A stretch of DNA of 64,000 bases from Eubacterium sp. (GTDB lineage Bacteria > Bacillota > Clostridia > Lachnospirales > Lachnospiraceae): assembly GCA_024690665.1 (NCBI GenBank), contig JAILOU010000021.1:1-64000 (forward strand), in the 5' to 3' direction. The stretch's first letter is position 1; each line of letters begins with the position of its first letter. Both the position numbers and the translations under genes were made by a program. Under the pieces are notes generated by a model. It made no database searches and was not told the DNA's origin. It was given only the letters and a program-made list of their open reading frames with translations. Of the stretch, positions 1 through 7,532 are shown in pieces.

Positions 1-9
1 TACCAAGCC

Positions 10-684
10 TCACATCCCTTCGAATTCCTTCACTTTTTTTAACAATTGTACCAACATGTCATTTTCTTCTAGTTGTCGTTTTAGTTTTTTGTTTTCTCTA
101 CGTAGCCGTTCAAGTTCATCCACCTCATCATCAGCTTTATGGCGACCTCTTTTGTCTATAAGTGCTTCTTCTCCATTAGTATCATATTTCTTTACCCACG
201 AATAAACCTGACTGTAAGATACATCAAAAATGCTAGCAGTTCCTTTATAGTCTCTGCCATGAGATAAACAGTATTCTACGATGTCCTTGCGTTCTTCAAT
301 AGTTGTTTTTCTTCTTGCATCTGCCATATAGATCTCCCTTTTTGGAATGTAATCCCTAAGCTCTCTATTGGCATTATATAATTTAATCCATGATTCTAAA
401 ACAGTGGTATTAACTTTATATTTTGCACCTATATCTACAGAACTACCATAACCAGCGATAACTTCTTCAACACACATAATTTTGAATTCATGTGTATAAC
501 TTTTATTTCCTACTTCACTAACAAAAGCATCTATTCCATGAACTTTATAAGCGACAACCCACCTTCGTATAGTTTCTAAGCCTATATGATACTTGTTCGC
601 CAAAAAGCCGTAAGAACCTTTTCCATCAAGATACTCTTGCGATACCATCGCCCTAAATTCAGCAGACCATTTTGATTTAGACAT
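10..684 (-). CDS. IS3-family transposase OrfA (helix-turn-helix subunit)
   Basis: A 224-residue protein with three successive helix-turn-helix-like modules of the IS3/IS150 OrfA type (about residues 5-50, 60-105 and 125-175), followed by a charged leucine-zipper-like coiled coil (residues 190-220). In this family OrfA binds the element ends and is joined to the DDE-domain OrfB by a -1 frameshift. The start lies just inside an inverted repeat that looks like the element end, and the stop is 10 bases from the window edge, so OrfB should lie to the left and cannot be checked. Three HTH modules make it longer than the ~100-residue OrfA of many IS3 elements, but such long forms exist in the IS150 group. 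Confidence 0.8.
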   Translation of the reverse strand: MSKSKWSAEFRAMVSQEYLDGKGSYGFLANKYHIGLETIRRWVVAYKVHGIDAFVSEVGNKSYTHEFKIMCVEEVIAGYGSSVDIGAKYKVNTTVLESWIKLYNANRELRDYIPKREIYMADARRKTTIEERKDIVEYCLSHGRDYKGTASIFDVSYSQVYSWVKKYDTNGEEALIDKRGRHKADDEVDELERLRRENKKLKRQLEENDMLVQLLKKVKEFEGM

Positions 685-689
685 AAAAA

Positions 690-738
690 ATCCCCCTTAA
701 GTAGATTTGGTTATTTACCTTGTCTACTTAAGGGGGAT
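690..738. repeat. Inverted repeat at the putative right end of the IS element
   Basis: ATCCCCCTTAAGTAGA (690-705) and its exact reverse complement (723-738) are separated by 17 bases, immediately upstream of the OrfA start. Read on the minus strand the element would begin TGATCCCCC near 740. It may be the IS tip, a regulatory hairpin in the transposase leader, or both. Whether a target-site duplication exists cannot be tested because the other end is outside the window. Confidence 0.55.
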
Positions 739-776
739 CATATCAAAAATGTTCAGGCTCCTTTTTTGCGTGTATA

Positions 777-1176
777 GCTTAAATGCCCTGCCGGGCTAAA
801 TCCCTATTTCTACTGGAAAAGCACGGGCAGGTAAGGATACATTTTGCAGGTGTCAATGCCCTGTCGGGCTAAATCCTCATTTCTACAATAGTTATTTTTA
901 TTTTTTTTTAAAAGGAGGAAAGTGTCAATGCCCTGCCGGGCTAAATTCCTATTTCTACAGAAAAATGTCTTGCAGAAAATTTATAGAAAGCTTGGTGTCA
1001 ATGCCCTGTCGGGCTAAATCCCTATTTCTACTGTAAAGAGTGTGGGTCAAAGATTGCAAAACCATACATGTGTCAATGCCCTGTCGGGCTAAATCCCTAT
1101 TTCTACGTGGAACTTGGAACTCAGAACCTTAATGGGCGAGTGTCAATGCCCTGTCGGGCTAAATCCCTATTTCTAC
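777..1176. CRISPR. CRISPR array, 6 repeats and 5 spacers, no cas genes in view
   Basis: Six 37-base repeats start at 777, 850, 922, 995, 1070 and 1140, with five unrelated spacers of 36, 35, 36, 38 and 33 bases. On the plus strand the repeat runs from GTGTCAATGCCCTGTCGGGC to ...CCTATTTCTAC and holds a small hairpin (GCCC-TGTC-GGGC). Repeats 4-6 are identical, repeats 2 and 3 each carry changes, and repeat 1 has a degenerate first third. That gradient suggests the leader is on the right (transcription leftwards), but a rho-independent terminator reading rightwards at 1204 argues the other way. The CRISPR type cannot be assigned from the repeat alone. The IS element lies 37 bases to the left of repeat 1. 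Confidence 0.88.
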
Positions 1177-1203
1177 CCCCACCTCTGGGAGCCCGCTGAT
1201 ACC

Positions 1204-1226
1204 AACGGTTTGCGAAGCCGTTTTTA
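1204..1226 (+). terminator. Rho-independent terminator after the CRISPR array
   Basis: AACGGTTT-GCG-AAGCCGTT forms an 8-bp stem with a three-base loop, followed by TTT. It would stop rightward transcription of the array. Confidence 0.55.
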
Positions 1227-1525
1227 TAAACCTCCGAGAAAATTGTGTGAAAAACTGACACAACTTACGAAGTTCACAATTTGGACACAAATTCATAAGG
1301 ATAGAGTGCTTAAATGCAATTTTTATTTTAGCATATTTGCATAAAGAAAAAAACTAAATTCAAGAGGAAATGTTAATGATTATAAAAGCAAGAACTATTA
1401 ATAAGTGTAGAGTAAAAGAGTGACGGCTATAAAATAAGAGAGAAAACGAAACTATTGGATTATGTTTCGCACAAAAGGTGTATTTGTGAGCGTTGTCAAT
1501 AAACCGCTAGTTTAGTAAAAACCCC
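1227..1525. other. A+T-rich gap between the CRISPR array and the XRE gene
   Basis: About 300 bases of A+T-rich sequence. It could hold a CRISPR leader if the array is transcribed leftwards. A 14-codon ORF with a fair ribosome site begins at about 1376 but has no features supporting it as a gene. No other structure seen. Confidence 0.4.
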
Positions 1526-1554
1526 TTGCATTACTGCAAGAATGGTACTATAAT
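1526..1554 (+). promoter_or_regulatory. Sigma-A type promoter for the XRE regulator
   Basis: TTGCAT (1526-1531), 17-base spacer, TATAAT (1549-1554). The transcript would have an unusually long leader of about 135 bases before the ATG at 1700; a GGAGG-like site (AAGGAGG) sits just before that ATG. Confidence 0.75.
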
Positions 1555-1699
1555 ATATAGCTACCAACTAAATAAAGTAACCATATAAATAGCCTTAACA
1601 TCCCCCGGAGGCAGCGGTGCCGATTGTCATAAGACAGAGGATGGTTGTAATGAGATGTAACATAAACAAGGTAACAGTATTTACAAGGAGGCAATCTAC

Positions 1700-2014
1700 A
1701 TGGAATACCCAACAATCGACGTAGTAAAAACAGGAGAACGCATTCGCGAACTTCGTATCACCCATCACTTCACAGTGGCTCAGGTCAGTGAGTATATGGG
1801 GCTTTGCTCCGAGCAGGCCGTATATAAGTGGCAGCGAGGAGATTCCCTACCGACAGTCGATAACATGTATGCGCTAAGCAGACTGTTCGACACGACCATA
1901 GATGACATCATCTGTGGCGACAGGGATAACGAATCGGTTCATAGAGAAAAAGAAGAACAAGCAGAGGCAAAGGCCTCTGCTTGTTGTTTTTTTGTTAAGA
2001 TTATTCGGCGGTAA
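1700..2014 (+). CDS. XRE-family (HTH_3) transcriptional regulator
   Basis: A 104-residue cytoplasmic DNA-binding protein. Residues 10-65 form a Cro/C1-type helix-turn-helix (GERIRELR...TVAQVSEYMG...VYKWQRGDSLPTVDNMYALSRLF). The C-terminal tail is Lys/Glu-rich and then Cys/Phe-rich. The last third of the ORF is coded by a strong terminator hairpin (1956-1992), and the stop codon falls 11 bases inside the end of the convergent anti-sigma-like gene, so the natural C terminus may have been altered by recent sequence change. Target genes are unknown. A possible role in controlling the convergent sigma operon is only inference. Confidence 0.8.
   Translation: MEYPTIDVVKTGERIRELRITHHFTVAQVSEYMGLCSEQAVYKWQRGDSLPTVDNMYALSRLFDTTIDDIICGDRDNESVHREKEEQAEAKASACCFFVKIIRR
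1956..1992. terminator. Bidirectional terminator inside the 3' end of the XRE ORF
   Basis: AACAAGCAGAGGC / GCCTCTGCTTGTT is a 13-bp perfect stem with a four-base loop, followed by GTTTTTTT on the plus strand and by a T-rich run on the minus strand. It ends both convergent transcripts. Confidence 0.85.
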
Positions 2015-2618
2015 ACTCATCAGGATCACAATACTTGTCAGGACTGCATGCCATACCGACATTCCATACAGCGGTAAGATAGATGGTTTCGCTGCCATTT
2101 TCCAGGGTCAGGTAGCAGACGCCGTCTTCAAACTTGTCGGTGATGTCGGTCACCTGATCCATATAGTATAAGATGGCTTTGTTGTTTTCGGTATCCCATT
2201 TGATTTCAGGAGCCGTTGCATCTAAAGCGGCCTCTTCGGTAAGTTCTTCCTCGGTAAGCGGACGTTCTGTGCCATCATCTTCAATGGCAATACCGCCGCC
2301 GTCCATCACAACTTCTTCCTCGCCGTCTTCATTTTCGGTAGTGATTTCATAGGTGCCGTCACCGGTGAAGTTAAGTGTTCCGGTAGTTTTGTCGCCGTCG
2401 AGCCAGATTTGGATGGTACGCTGGATGCCACCGACATTGTTGGCGTAAGCGGCCTTTCCGGCACTTCCGGCTGCGATGATGCATACGGCAATAGCCGCAG
2501 CTGCAATCTTCATAGTTCTTCTTTTATTTAATTTTTTCATTTCCTCGACCTCCAAAGAAAAATTGTCGGAGGTTTTTAAAACTGAAAATGCCTGTTTGTA
2601 TCGTTGCTTATTCGTCAT
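2001..2618 (-). CDS. Putative membrane anti-sigma factor-like protein
   Basis: I chose the ATG at 2618 (MTNKQRY), which overlaps the end of the sigma-factor gene by 11 bases and has an AAGGAGG site upstream; a longer in-frame start at 2663 would run deep into the sigma gene. The ~205-residue protein has a short cytoplasmic N terminus, a Lys/Arg stretch (NKRRTMK), one transmembrane segment (AAAAIAVCIIAAGSAG) and an acidic extracytoplasmic domain. Position directly after an ECF sigma gene and this topology fit an anti-sigma or sigma-operon membrane protein. No named anti-sigma motif is visible, so the function is inferred from context. Confidence 0.6.
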   Translation of the reverse strand: MTNKQRYKQAFSVLKTSDNFSLEVEEMKKLNKRRTMKIAAAAIAVCIIAAGSAGKAAYANNVGGIQRTIQIWLDGDKTTGTLNFTGDGTYEITTENEDGEEEVVMDGGGIAIEDDGTERPLTEEELTEEAALDATAPEIKWDTENNKAILYYMDQVTDITDKFEDGVCYLTLENGSETIYLTAVWNVGMACSPDKYCDPDEFTAE

Positions 2619-3090
2619 CTTCCCAAGCCTCCTTAAGTGTTTCTTTGAGCAGTTTCCTCCCACGCGATAGTCTGACTTTTACATTACTTTCTGAGATTTT
2701 CAGAATATCTGCAATTTCTCGGATGGCGTAATCCTCGTAATAATATAGGTGAATGGCGATTCGATATTTCGCCGGAAGTTTCATCACAGTTTCAAATAGA
2801 TCCTGCGATTCAGGCGAATCGAAGGCCAGTGTTTCCATGTAGTCTTCGTAGGGAACGTTGTTGTTCCGCCAAAAACTCTTTGCCACATTCTTTGCTTTAT
2901 TGATTGCCACGCGAATTAGCCAAGCACGTATGTGCTGCTCTGTTTCAAATTGTTTGTTTGATGAATAGTACTGAACAAATGTATCTTGCACAACGTCTTC
3001 CGCATCAGACGCATTCTTACATATATTAAATGCCGCCGCATAAAGGTTGTTTTTATATTGTTTGATCAGCTCTTCAACAGGTAGTCTCAT
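2608..3090 (-). CDS. RNA polymerase sigma factor, ECF (sigma-70) family
   Basis: 160 residues, the usual ECF length. Region 2 is at about residues 8-75 (AAFNICKNASDAEDVVQDTF, then AWLIRVAINKAKN) and region 4 at about 100-150 (LPAKYRIAIHLYYYEDYAIREIADIL, then SNVKVRLSRGRKLL). It would direct RNA polymerase to a small regulon, probably responding to envelope conditions through the membrane protein encoded next. It is divergent from the c-di-GMP enzyme gene. Its target promoters cannot be named from the sequence. Confidence 0.9.
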   Translation of the reverse strand: MRLPVEELIKQYKNNLYAAAFNICKNASDAEDVVQDTFVQYYSSNKQFETEQHIRAWLIRVAINKAKNVAKSFWRNNNVPYEDYMETLAFDSPESQDLFETVMKLPAKYRIAIHLYYYEDYAIREIADILKISESNVKVRLSRGRKLLKETLKEAWEDDE

Positions 3091-3203
3091 GAGCTACTCC
3101 TTTGTTTTGTTTTTAAGGATCCTTCACTAATAATACAATTGTACAGGCAAAAAGGTTACAAGAAAAATGAAAAAATATAAAATCCGACAATAGTACCGCA
3201 ATG

Positions 3204-3232
3204 TTGACGCTTTGGTACATATATCCTATAAT
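3204..3232 (+). promoter_or_regulatory. Sigma-A type promoter for the GGDEF-EAL gene
   Basis: TTGACG (3204-3209), 17-base spacer, TATAAT (3227-3232), 54 bases before the ATG at 3286. Confidence 0.8.
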
Positions 3233-3285
3233 GTAGAGAGAAAGAACGACAATTGTCGTATCAACGCGGAGATGACTGAATATTT

Positions 3286-6200
3286 ATGAATAATAAATGG
3301 ATAGGGGATATAATTTCACAGAGAAAACTTCACAAGCCACTGCTTCAAATTCTTGCAGTGGTTTGTTTTTGTGTGCTGATGGGCATGGGGAGTATCCTGG
3401 GAAATGTAGCGGCATATGCCGAAGAGACGCCTAAAACACCGCTTTATGACGGACAGCGTCAGGTGGTGCGCGTTGGTTATTGTGAAGTCGACAATTTTAT
3501 GGAAGGCGCATCGGATGATGAGAAGAAAAGCGGATACGCCTATGAATATATGCAAAAGATTGCGTATAGCGCCGGATGGGAATATGAATATGTCTACGCA
3601 GAGTCAACAGAAGAACTGGTGAAACTGATGAAAAAAGGCAAGATTGATATTCTTGCCGGGATGTATAAAGACGACGATAACAAGAAGTTTGCAGCCTTTC
3701 CATATTCGAGTATGGGAAGAGAATATTATTACATCTACACAACCGAAGATAAAGTTGCTTATATCCAGCAGGAGGAGCGGATTAAAGGCGCTTCAATTGG
3801 CGTGACAGCAAATACACCGATGGAAGTGCAGCTGAAAAAGTGGAATAAGCAAAATAATCAGGGAGCAACCATCGTAGCCTATGATACCGACGAAGAGCGA
3901 CTTGATGCACTTAAAAATGGGAAGACAACATTTACCGCAGATGTGGACAAAGAGGTTATAAAAACGAATAAACTTGTATCGGTGGCAAGATTTGGATATT
4001 CGGATTTTTATCTGGGAGTTAATAAGGACAGGGAAGATTTGCTCAATCAGCTGAATGTTGCGCAGGTAGATGTGGAATCGTCAGAGCCTTATCTGACAGC
4101 GGAATTGTCGGAAAAGTACTTTGGGGACAGCGGGGTTAAGACTACGCTGTCCGCAAATGAACTGAACTGGATGAATCAGCATGAGACGGTGGAGATTGGA
4201 TATCTGAACAAGTACCCGCCGTTTAGTAATGAGAAGGATGGAGAAGCGGTCGGAACCTTTATCGATGTGGTGGAAGCGGCATTTGCGGAAAAAGACATTG
4301 AATCAAAGGCTGAATATATTGCCTATGACAATTATGATGACTTAATGGATGATCTGAAAAACGGAGATTTGGATCTTGTGGGGCCGATGGCGGATGACCT
4401 AGCGGCGACAGAAGCAAATGGTCTAATGCAAAGCGCAGATGTGCTGGCTTGTTCTATGATGCTTGTCTATAAAAATGATTCTCATGTTATGGACAGCGGG
4501 ACCATTGCAATTGTAAGCGGTAGTCCGATTGCTCGTACGTATCTGTCGAATTATTATCCAAATGCGACAGTGAGCGAGGATTATAATACGCTAGAGGAGT
4601 GCCTTACAGCGGTAGAAAACGGTGAAGTGGATGGAACGCTTCTTAATTCCTATGTTGATGAGTTAGTGCTTCGTAATGTCGGAACGCTTAAGAAGTTACA
4701 GCTTGAAGGTGAAGTATCCTTTTGCTATTATACGACCGTTGATAAATCACCACTTTTATCAGTGATTAACAGAGGAATTACGGCTTATGGATATGATGCC
4801 ATTTCCAATTCTGTCAGCAAGCATATAGATGAAGCCTATACGACGACTCTTAAGGACTTTGTGCGACAATATGCACTGCAGTTTGTTGGCGGGGCAATTG
4901 TGGTAGTTGCTATTATTATGATGCTTGTCATGATGGTCTGGATCCGAACGCGGCAGAGAAAGCACTTTGACTATATGGCGCACAGAGATAGTATGACCGG
5001 GGTTTATAACCGGCGCGCTTACGAAGAACAGATTGCGAAGATGGCAAATGTACAGCTTAGTAAAGATATTGTCTATGCCAGCTTTGATATTGATGATTTA
5101 AAGGGAACGAATGATTCCTTAGGGCATGAGGCAGGAGATGAACTGATTATCGGAGCTGCGCAGTGTCTTAAGAATGTGCTTAAACAATACGGAGATATCT
5201 ACCGGCTTGGAGGAGATGAATTCGTTGCAATCTTCCATGCGTCCAAGGAAGAACTTGCGCGCATTCGGCAGCAGCTAAAAGAAGAGTTTGCTAATTGGCA
5301 TGGTGAGAAGATTAAGCGTCTGTCGGTATCGGGAGGATTCGTGGAAGGTCGCGAGTTTAAGGTGGTGCTTTTGTCTGACCTTGTAAAACACGCAGATCAG
5401 AGAATGTATCGCGAGAAATTTGCAGGTAAGGACACGTATAAGGTTCGTTCTAGAACCGGCAATGTCAAGAACGTCAACGGTTTTGGCAAGCTTGTCAAAA
5501 CAGAGGAAGAAACAGAGATGCTTGCGGCATTTATCTCGGCTTACGAGGCAAGGTATGATCTTCTTACCGGACTTCCGACCAGAACAAGTTTCATGGATTT
5601 TGCCAATAATTCGGAGAATCCGCTTGTCGATAAGAGCCTGATTCCAACTATCATCTGCTTTAACTTTAGCGGATTTAAGAGTTTTAACTCGGAATACGGA
5701 CTGACCGAAGGCGATAACCTTTTGGTAGAATTTGCCGGAATCTTAGAGGAGATATTCGGAAAGGAATACTGCGCAAGATTTGCAGAAGACCGTTTCTATG
5801 CGATGACGAAGCGAGATGCACTAGAAGCAAGACTAAACCGCCTGTTTGAGAAGTTTAAGAATGCCAATTATGGCAATACGCTTCCAATCAGGGCCGGCGT
5901 GCATATCTACAATCCAAAGGATCCGGTAGATATTAATACGGCCTGTGACAGAGCGAGGATTGCCTGTGATTTTGAAGGACGCGTCTATGAATCGCGATTT
6001 GTCTTCTTTAATGAAATGATGAAGCGGGATACGCAAAGCCGTGAATTTATCATCAACAATTTTGAGCGCGCATTGGAAGACGGCGACATCAAAGCCTATT
6101 ATCAGCCGAAGATTAATCTCGAAGATGAATCCGTGGTTGGATTTGAAGTGCTTGCCAGATGGATTGATGCGGAGCGAGGCATGATATCGCCGGGAATTTT

Positions 6201-6792
6201 TATCCCGATCTTAGAAGAATATTCGCTGACGCATAAGCTCGATGGATTTATGGTGGAACAGCTTTCAAGAGATATAAAAAAAACAATGGTTCGCGGACTT
6301 ACGCCGCTGCCGGTTTCCTTTAATGTATCTAAGTGCGACTTCTTAATGATTGACCCTTATGTGGAATTGTCACAGATTACGGAGGAATATGGAATTCCAA
6401 GGAATCTGGTGCAGGTTGAGATTACAGAGTCTAATGTGATATCGGCGCCGAGAAAGATGCGCGGTGAGATTGCGCGATTTAGGAAAAATGGATTCGATGT
6501 CCTTATGGATGATTTCGGAAGCGGTAATTCTTCTCTTAGTACGCTTCGTGATTATGAATTTGATGAAATCAAGTTTGATATGGGATTTATGAAAAACTTT
6601 GGAGAAAAGTCTAAGGTAATCCTTATCAATACCATTCAGATGGCGAAGGAGTTCGGCATTCGAACGCTGTGCGAAGGCGTGGAGGAACAAGAGCAGATCG
6701 ACTTTTTAAAGGAAGCCGGTTGCGAGATGGTACAAGGATACTATTATGGTAAGGCAGAGCCTTACGAGGATTGCGTGGAAAAATGGTTATAG
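3286..6792 (+). CDS. Membrane GGDEF-EAL protein with two solute-binding sensor domains
   Basis: A 1168-residue cyclic-di-GMP enzyme. An N-terminal membrane segment (residues 18-42) precedes two periplasmic-type amino-acid-binding (SBP_bac_3) domains at about 55-285 and 295-520. A second membrane helix lies at about 533-556. A canonical GGDEF domain follows (LGGDEF at ~642; no RxxD inhibitory site five residues before it), then a second, degenerate GGDEF-like domain (~750-900, AEDRF in place of GGDEF), then an EAL domain (~922-1168). The EAL signature is EVL, and the metal/catalytic positions (N in SFNVSK, ITE, MDDFGSG, K in IKFD, CEGVEE, QGYYYG) are kept, so phosphodiesterase activity is likely. 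It probably senses an extracellular solute and adjusts c-di-GMP. Confidence 0.92.
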   Translation: MNNKWIGDIISQRKLHKPLLQILAVVCFCVLMGMGSILGNVAAYAEETPKTPLYDGQRQVVRVGYCEVDNFMEGASDDEKKSGYAYEYMQKIAYSAGWEYEYVYAESTEELVKLMKKGKIDILAGMYKDDDNKKFAAFPYSSMGREYYYIYTTEDKVAYIQQEERIKGASIGVTANTPMEVQLKKWNKQNNQGATIVAYDTDEERLDALKNGKTTFTADVDKEVIKTNKLVSVARFGYSDFYLGVNKDREDLLNQLNVAQVDVESSEPYLTAELSEKYFGDSGVKTTLSANELNWMNQHETVEIGYLNKYPPFSNEKDGEAVGTFIDVVEAAFAEKDIESKAEYIAYDNYDDLMDDLKNGDLDLVGPMADDLAATEANGLMQSADVLACSMMLVYKNDSHVMDSGTIAIVSGSPIARTYLSNYYPNATVSEDYNTLEECLTAVENGEVDGTLLNSYVDELVLRNVGTLKKLQLEGEVSFCYYTTVDKSPLLSVINRGITAYGYDAISNSVSKHIDEAYTTTLKDFVRQYALQFVGGAIVVVAIIMMLVMMVWIRTRQRKHFDYMAHRDSMTGVYNRRAYEEQIAKMANVQLSKDIVYASFDIDDLKGTNDSLGHEAGDELIIGAAQCLKNVLKQYGDIYRLGGDEFVAIFHASKEELARIRQQLKEEFANWHGEKIKRLSVSGGFVEGREFKVVLLSDLVKHADQRMYREKFAGKDTYKVRSRTGNVKNVNGFGKLVKTEEETEMLAAFISAYEARYDLLTGLPTRTSFMDFANNSENPLVDKSLIPTIICFNFSGFKSFNSEYGLTEGDNLLVEFAGILEEIFGKEYCARFAEDRFYAMTKRDALEARLNRLFEKFKNANYGNTLPIRAGVHIYNPKDPVDINTACDRARIACDFEGRVYESRFVFFNEMMKRDTQSREFIINNFERALEDGDIKAYYQPKINLEDESVVGFEVLARWIDAERGMISPGIFIPILEEYSLTHKLDGFMVEQLSRDIKKTMVRGLTPLPVSFNVSKCDFLMIDPYVELSQITEEYGIPRNLVQVEITESNVISAPRKMRGEIARFRKNGFDVLMDDFGSGNSSLSTLRDYEFDEIKFDMGFMKNFGEKSKVILINTIQMAKEFGIRTLCEGVEEQEQIDFLKEAGCEMVQGYYYGKAEPYEDCVEKWL

Positions 6793-6795
6793 AAG

Positions 6796-6827
6796 ATAAG
6801 GAGGCTGATGATAGTCTCCTTATTTTA
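6796..6827 (+). terminator. Terminator after the GGDEF-EAL gene
   Basis: ATAAGGAG / CTCCTTAT stem with a 12-base loop followed by TTTTA. Confidence 0.7.
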
Positions 6828-6866
6828 ATGGACGAATAATGTGAAATATAATATACTTTAGACGTT

Positions 6867-7532
6867 ATGGAAGCGAGATTAAGCAAGTTAAATCGAAACG
6901 AAATATTACTGTATCTTGGACATCGGGGACAGGAAATCACAGAGGAGCTAAAACGGCAGATGGAAGATGCTGTCTTGGCAGTCACACAGGCGATAGCGCC
7001 AAGACTTGTCTACCGCGTGGTTTCGCTGCAAGATGGAAAAAGCGATGCGTTTACGCTGCAAGGCGAGGATATTGCCAGAACGCTTAAGGGCTGCAAAGAG
7101 GCCGTTTTTTTTGCGGCAACTTTGGGAAGCAGGGCTGAGCAACTTCTAATGAAGGCAGAAGTTCAGAATCTGGCGGATGCCGTGATTATGGATGCGATTG
7201 AAAGCGTGGCAATTGAGAATGTCTGCAACAATTTTGAGCAGGATTACCGGGCCTTCCTTGGAATATCGGGTTTATACTTAACGAGCCGCTACAGTCCGGG
7301 ATACGGAGACCTGCCGCTTGAAGTTCAGGGGCAGTGGTGCGCCGCGCTTAATGCTGAGAAGAGAATCGGATTGTCGGTAACCGACAATCATCTGATGATT
7401 CCGCGTAAATCGGTGACGGCGGTGATGGGGATTGCAGATACACCAAGACAGCTTCGGGAAAATGGCTGCGCAGAGTGTAAGATGTTTCGAAACTGCGAGT
7501 ATAGAAAGGATGGAAGAGACTGCCGTGAATAA
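6867..7532 (+). CDS. Stand-alone methionine synthase activation protein (AdoMet-binding domain)
   Basis: 221 residues matching the C-terminal activation domain of cobalamin-dependent methionine synthase (Met_synt_B12 family). Typical motifs are the SRYSPGYGDLPLEVQ stretch and the MIPRKSVTAVMGI stretch, with a Cys-rich tail (CAECKMFRNCEY). In MetH this domain binds AdoMet and re-methylates cob(II)alamin after oxidation. Here it is a separate gene directly upstream of a MetH that lacks it, so the two proteins together make up the usual enzyme. Its stop codon overlaps the probable GTG start of metH, which implies coupled translation. The Cys-rich tail may hold a metal or cluster; that is inference. 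Confidence 0.88.
   Translation: MEARLSKLNRNEILLYLGHRGQEITEELKRQMEDAVLAVTQAIAPRLVYRVVSLQDGKSDAFTLQGEDIARTLKGCKEAVFFAATLGSRAEQLLMKAEVQNLADAVIMDAIESVAIENVCNNFEQDYRAFLGISGLYLTSRYSPGYGDLPLEVQGQWCAALNAEKRIGLSVTDNHLMIPRKSVTAVMGIADTPRQLRENGCAECKMFRNCEYRKDGRDCRE

Noticed and set aside
777..1176. Assignment of the CRISPR array to type V-A because the repeat ends in TTTCTAC
   Set aside because: Type V-A repeats continue with a complementary GTAGA stem at the 3' end, which is missing here; the only hairpin is GCCC/GGGC in the middle.
1114..1344. Plus-strand ORF of 76 codons
   Set aside because: Lies over CRISPR repeats and the terminator; no ribosome site or family features.
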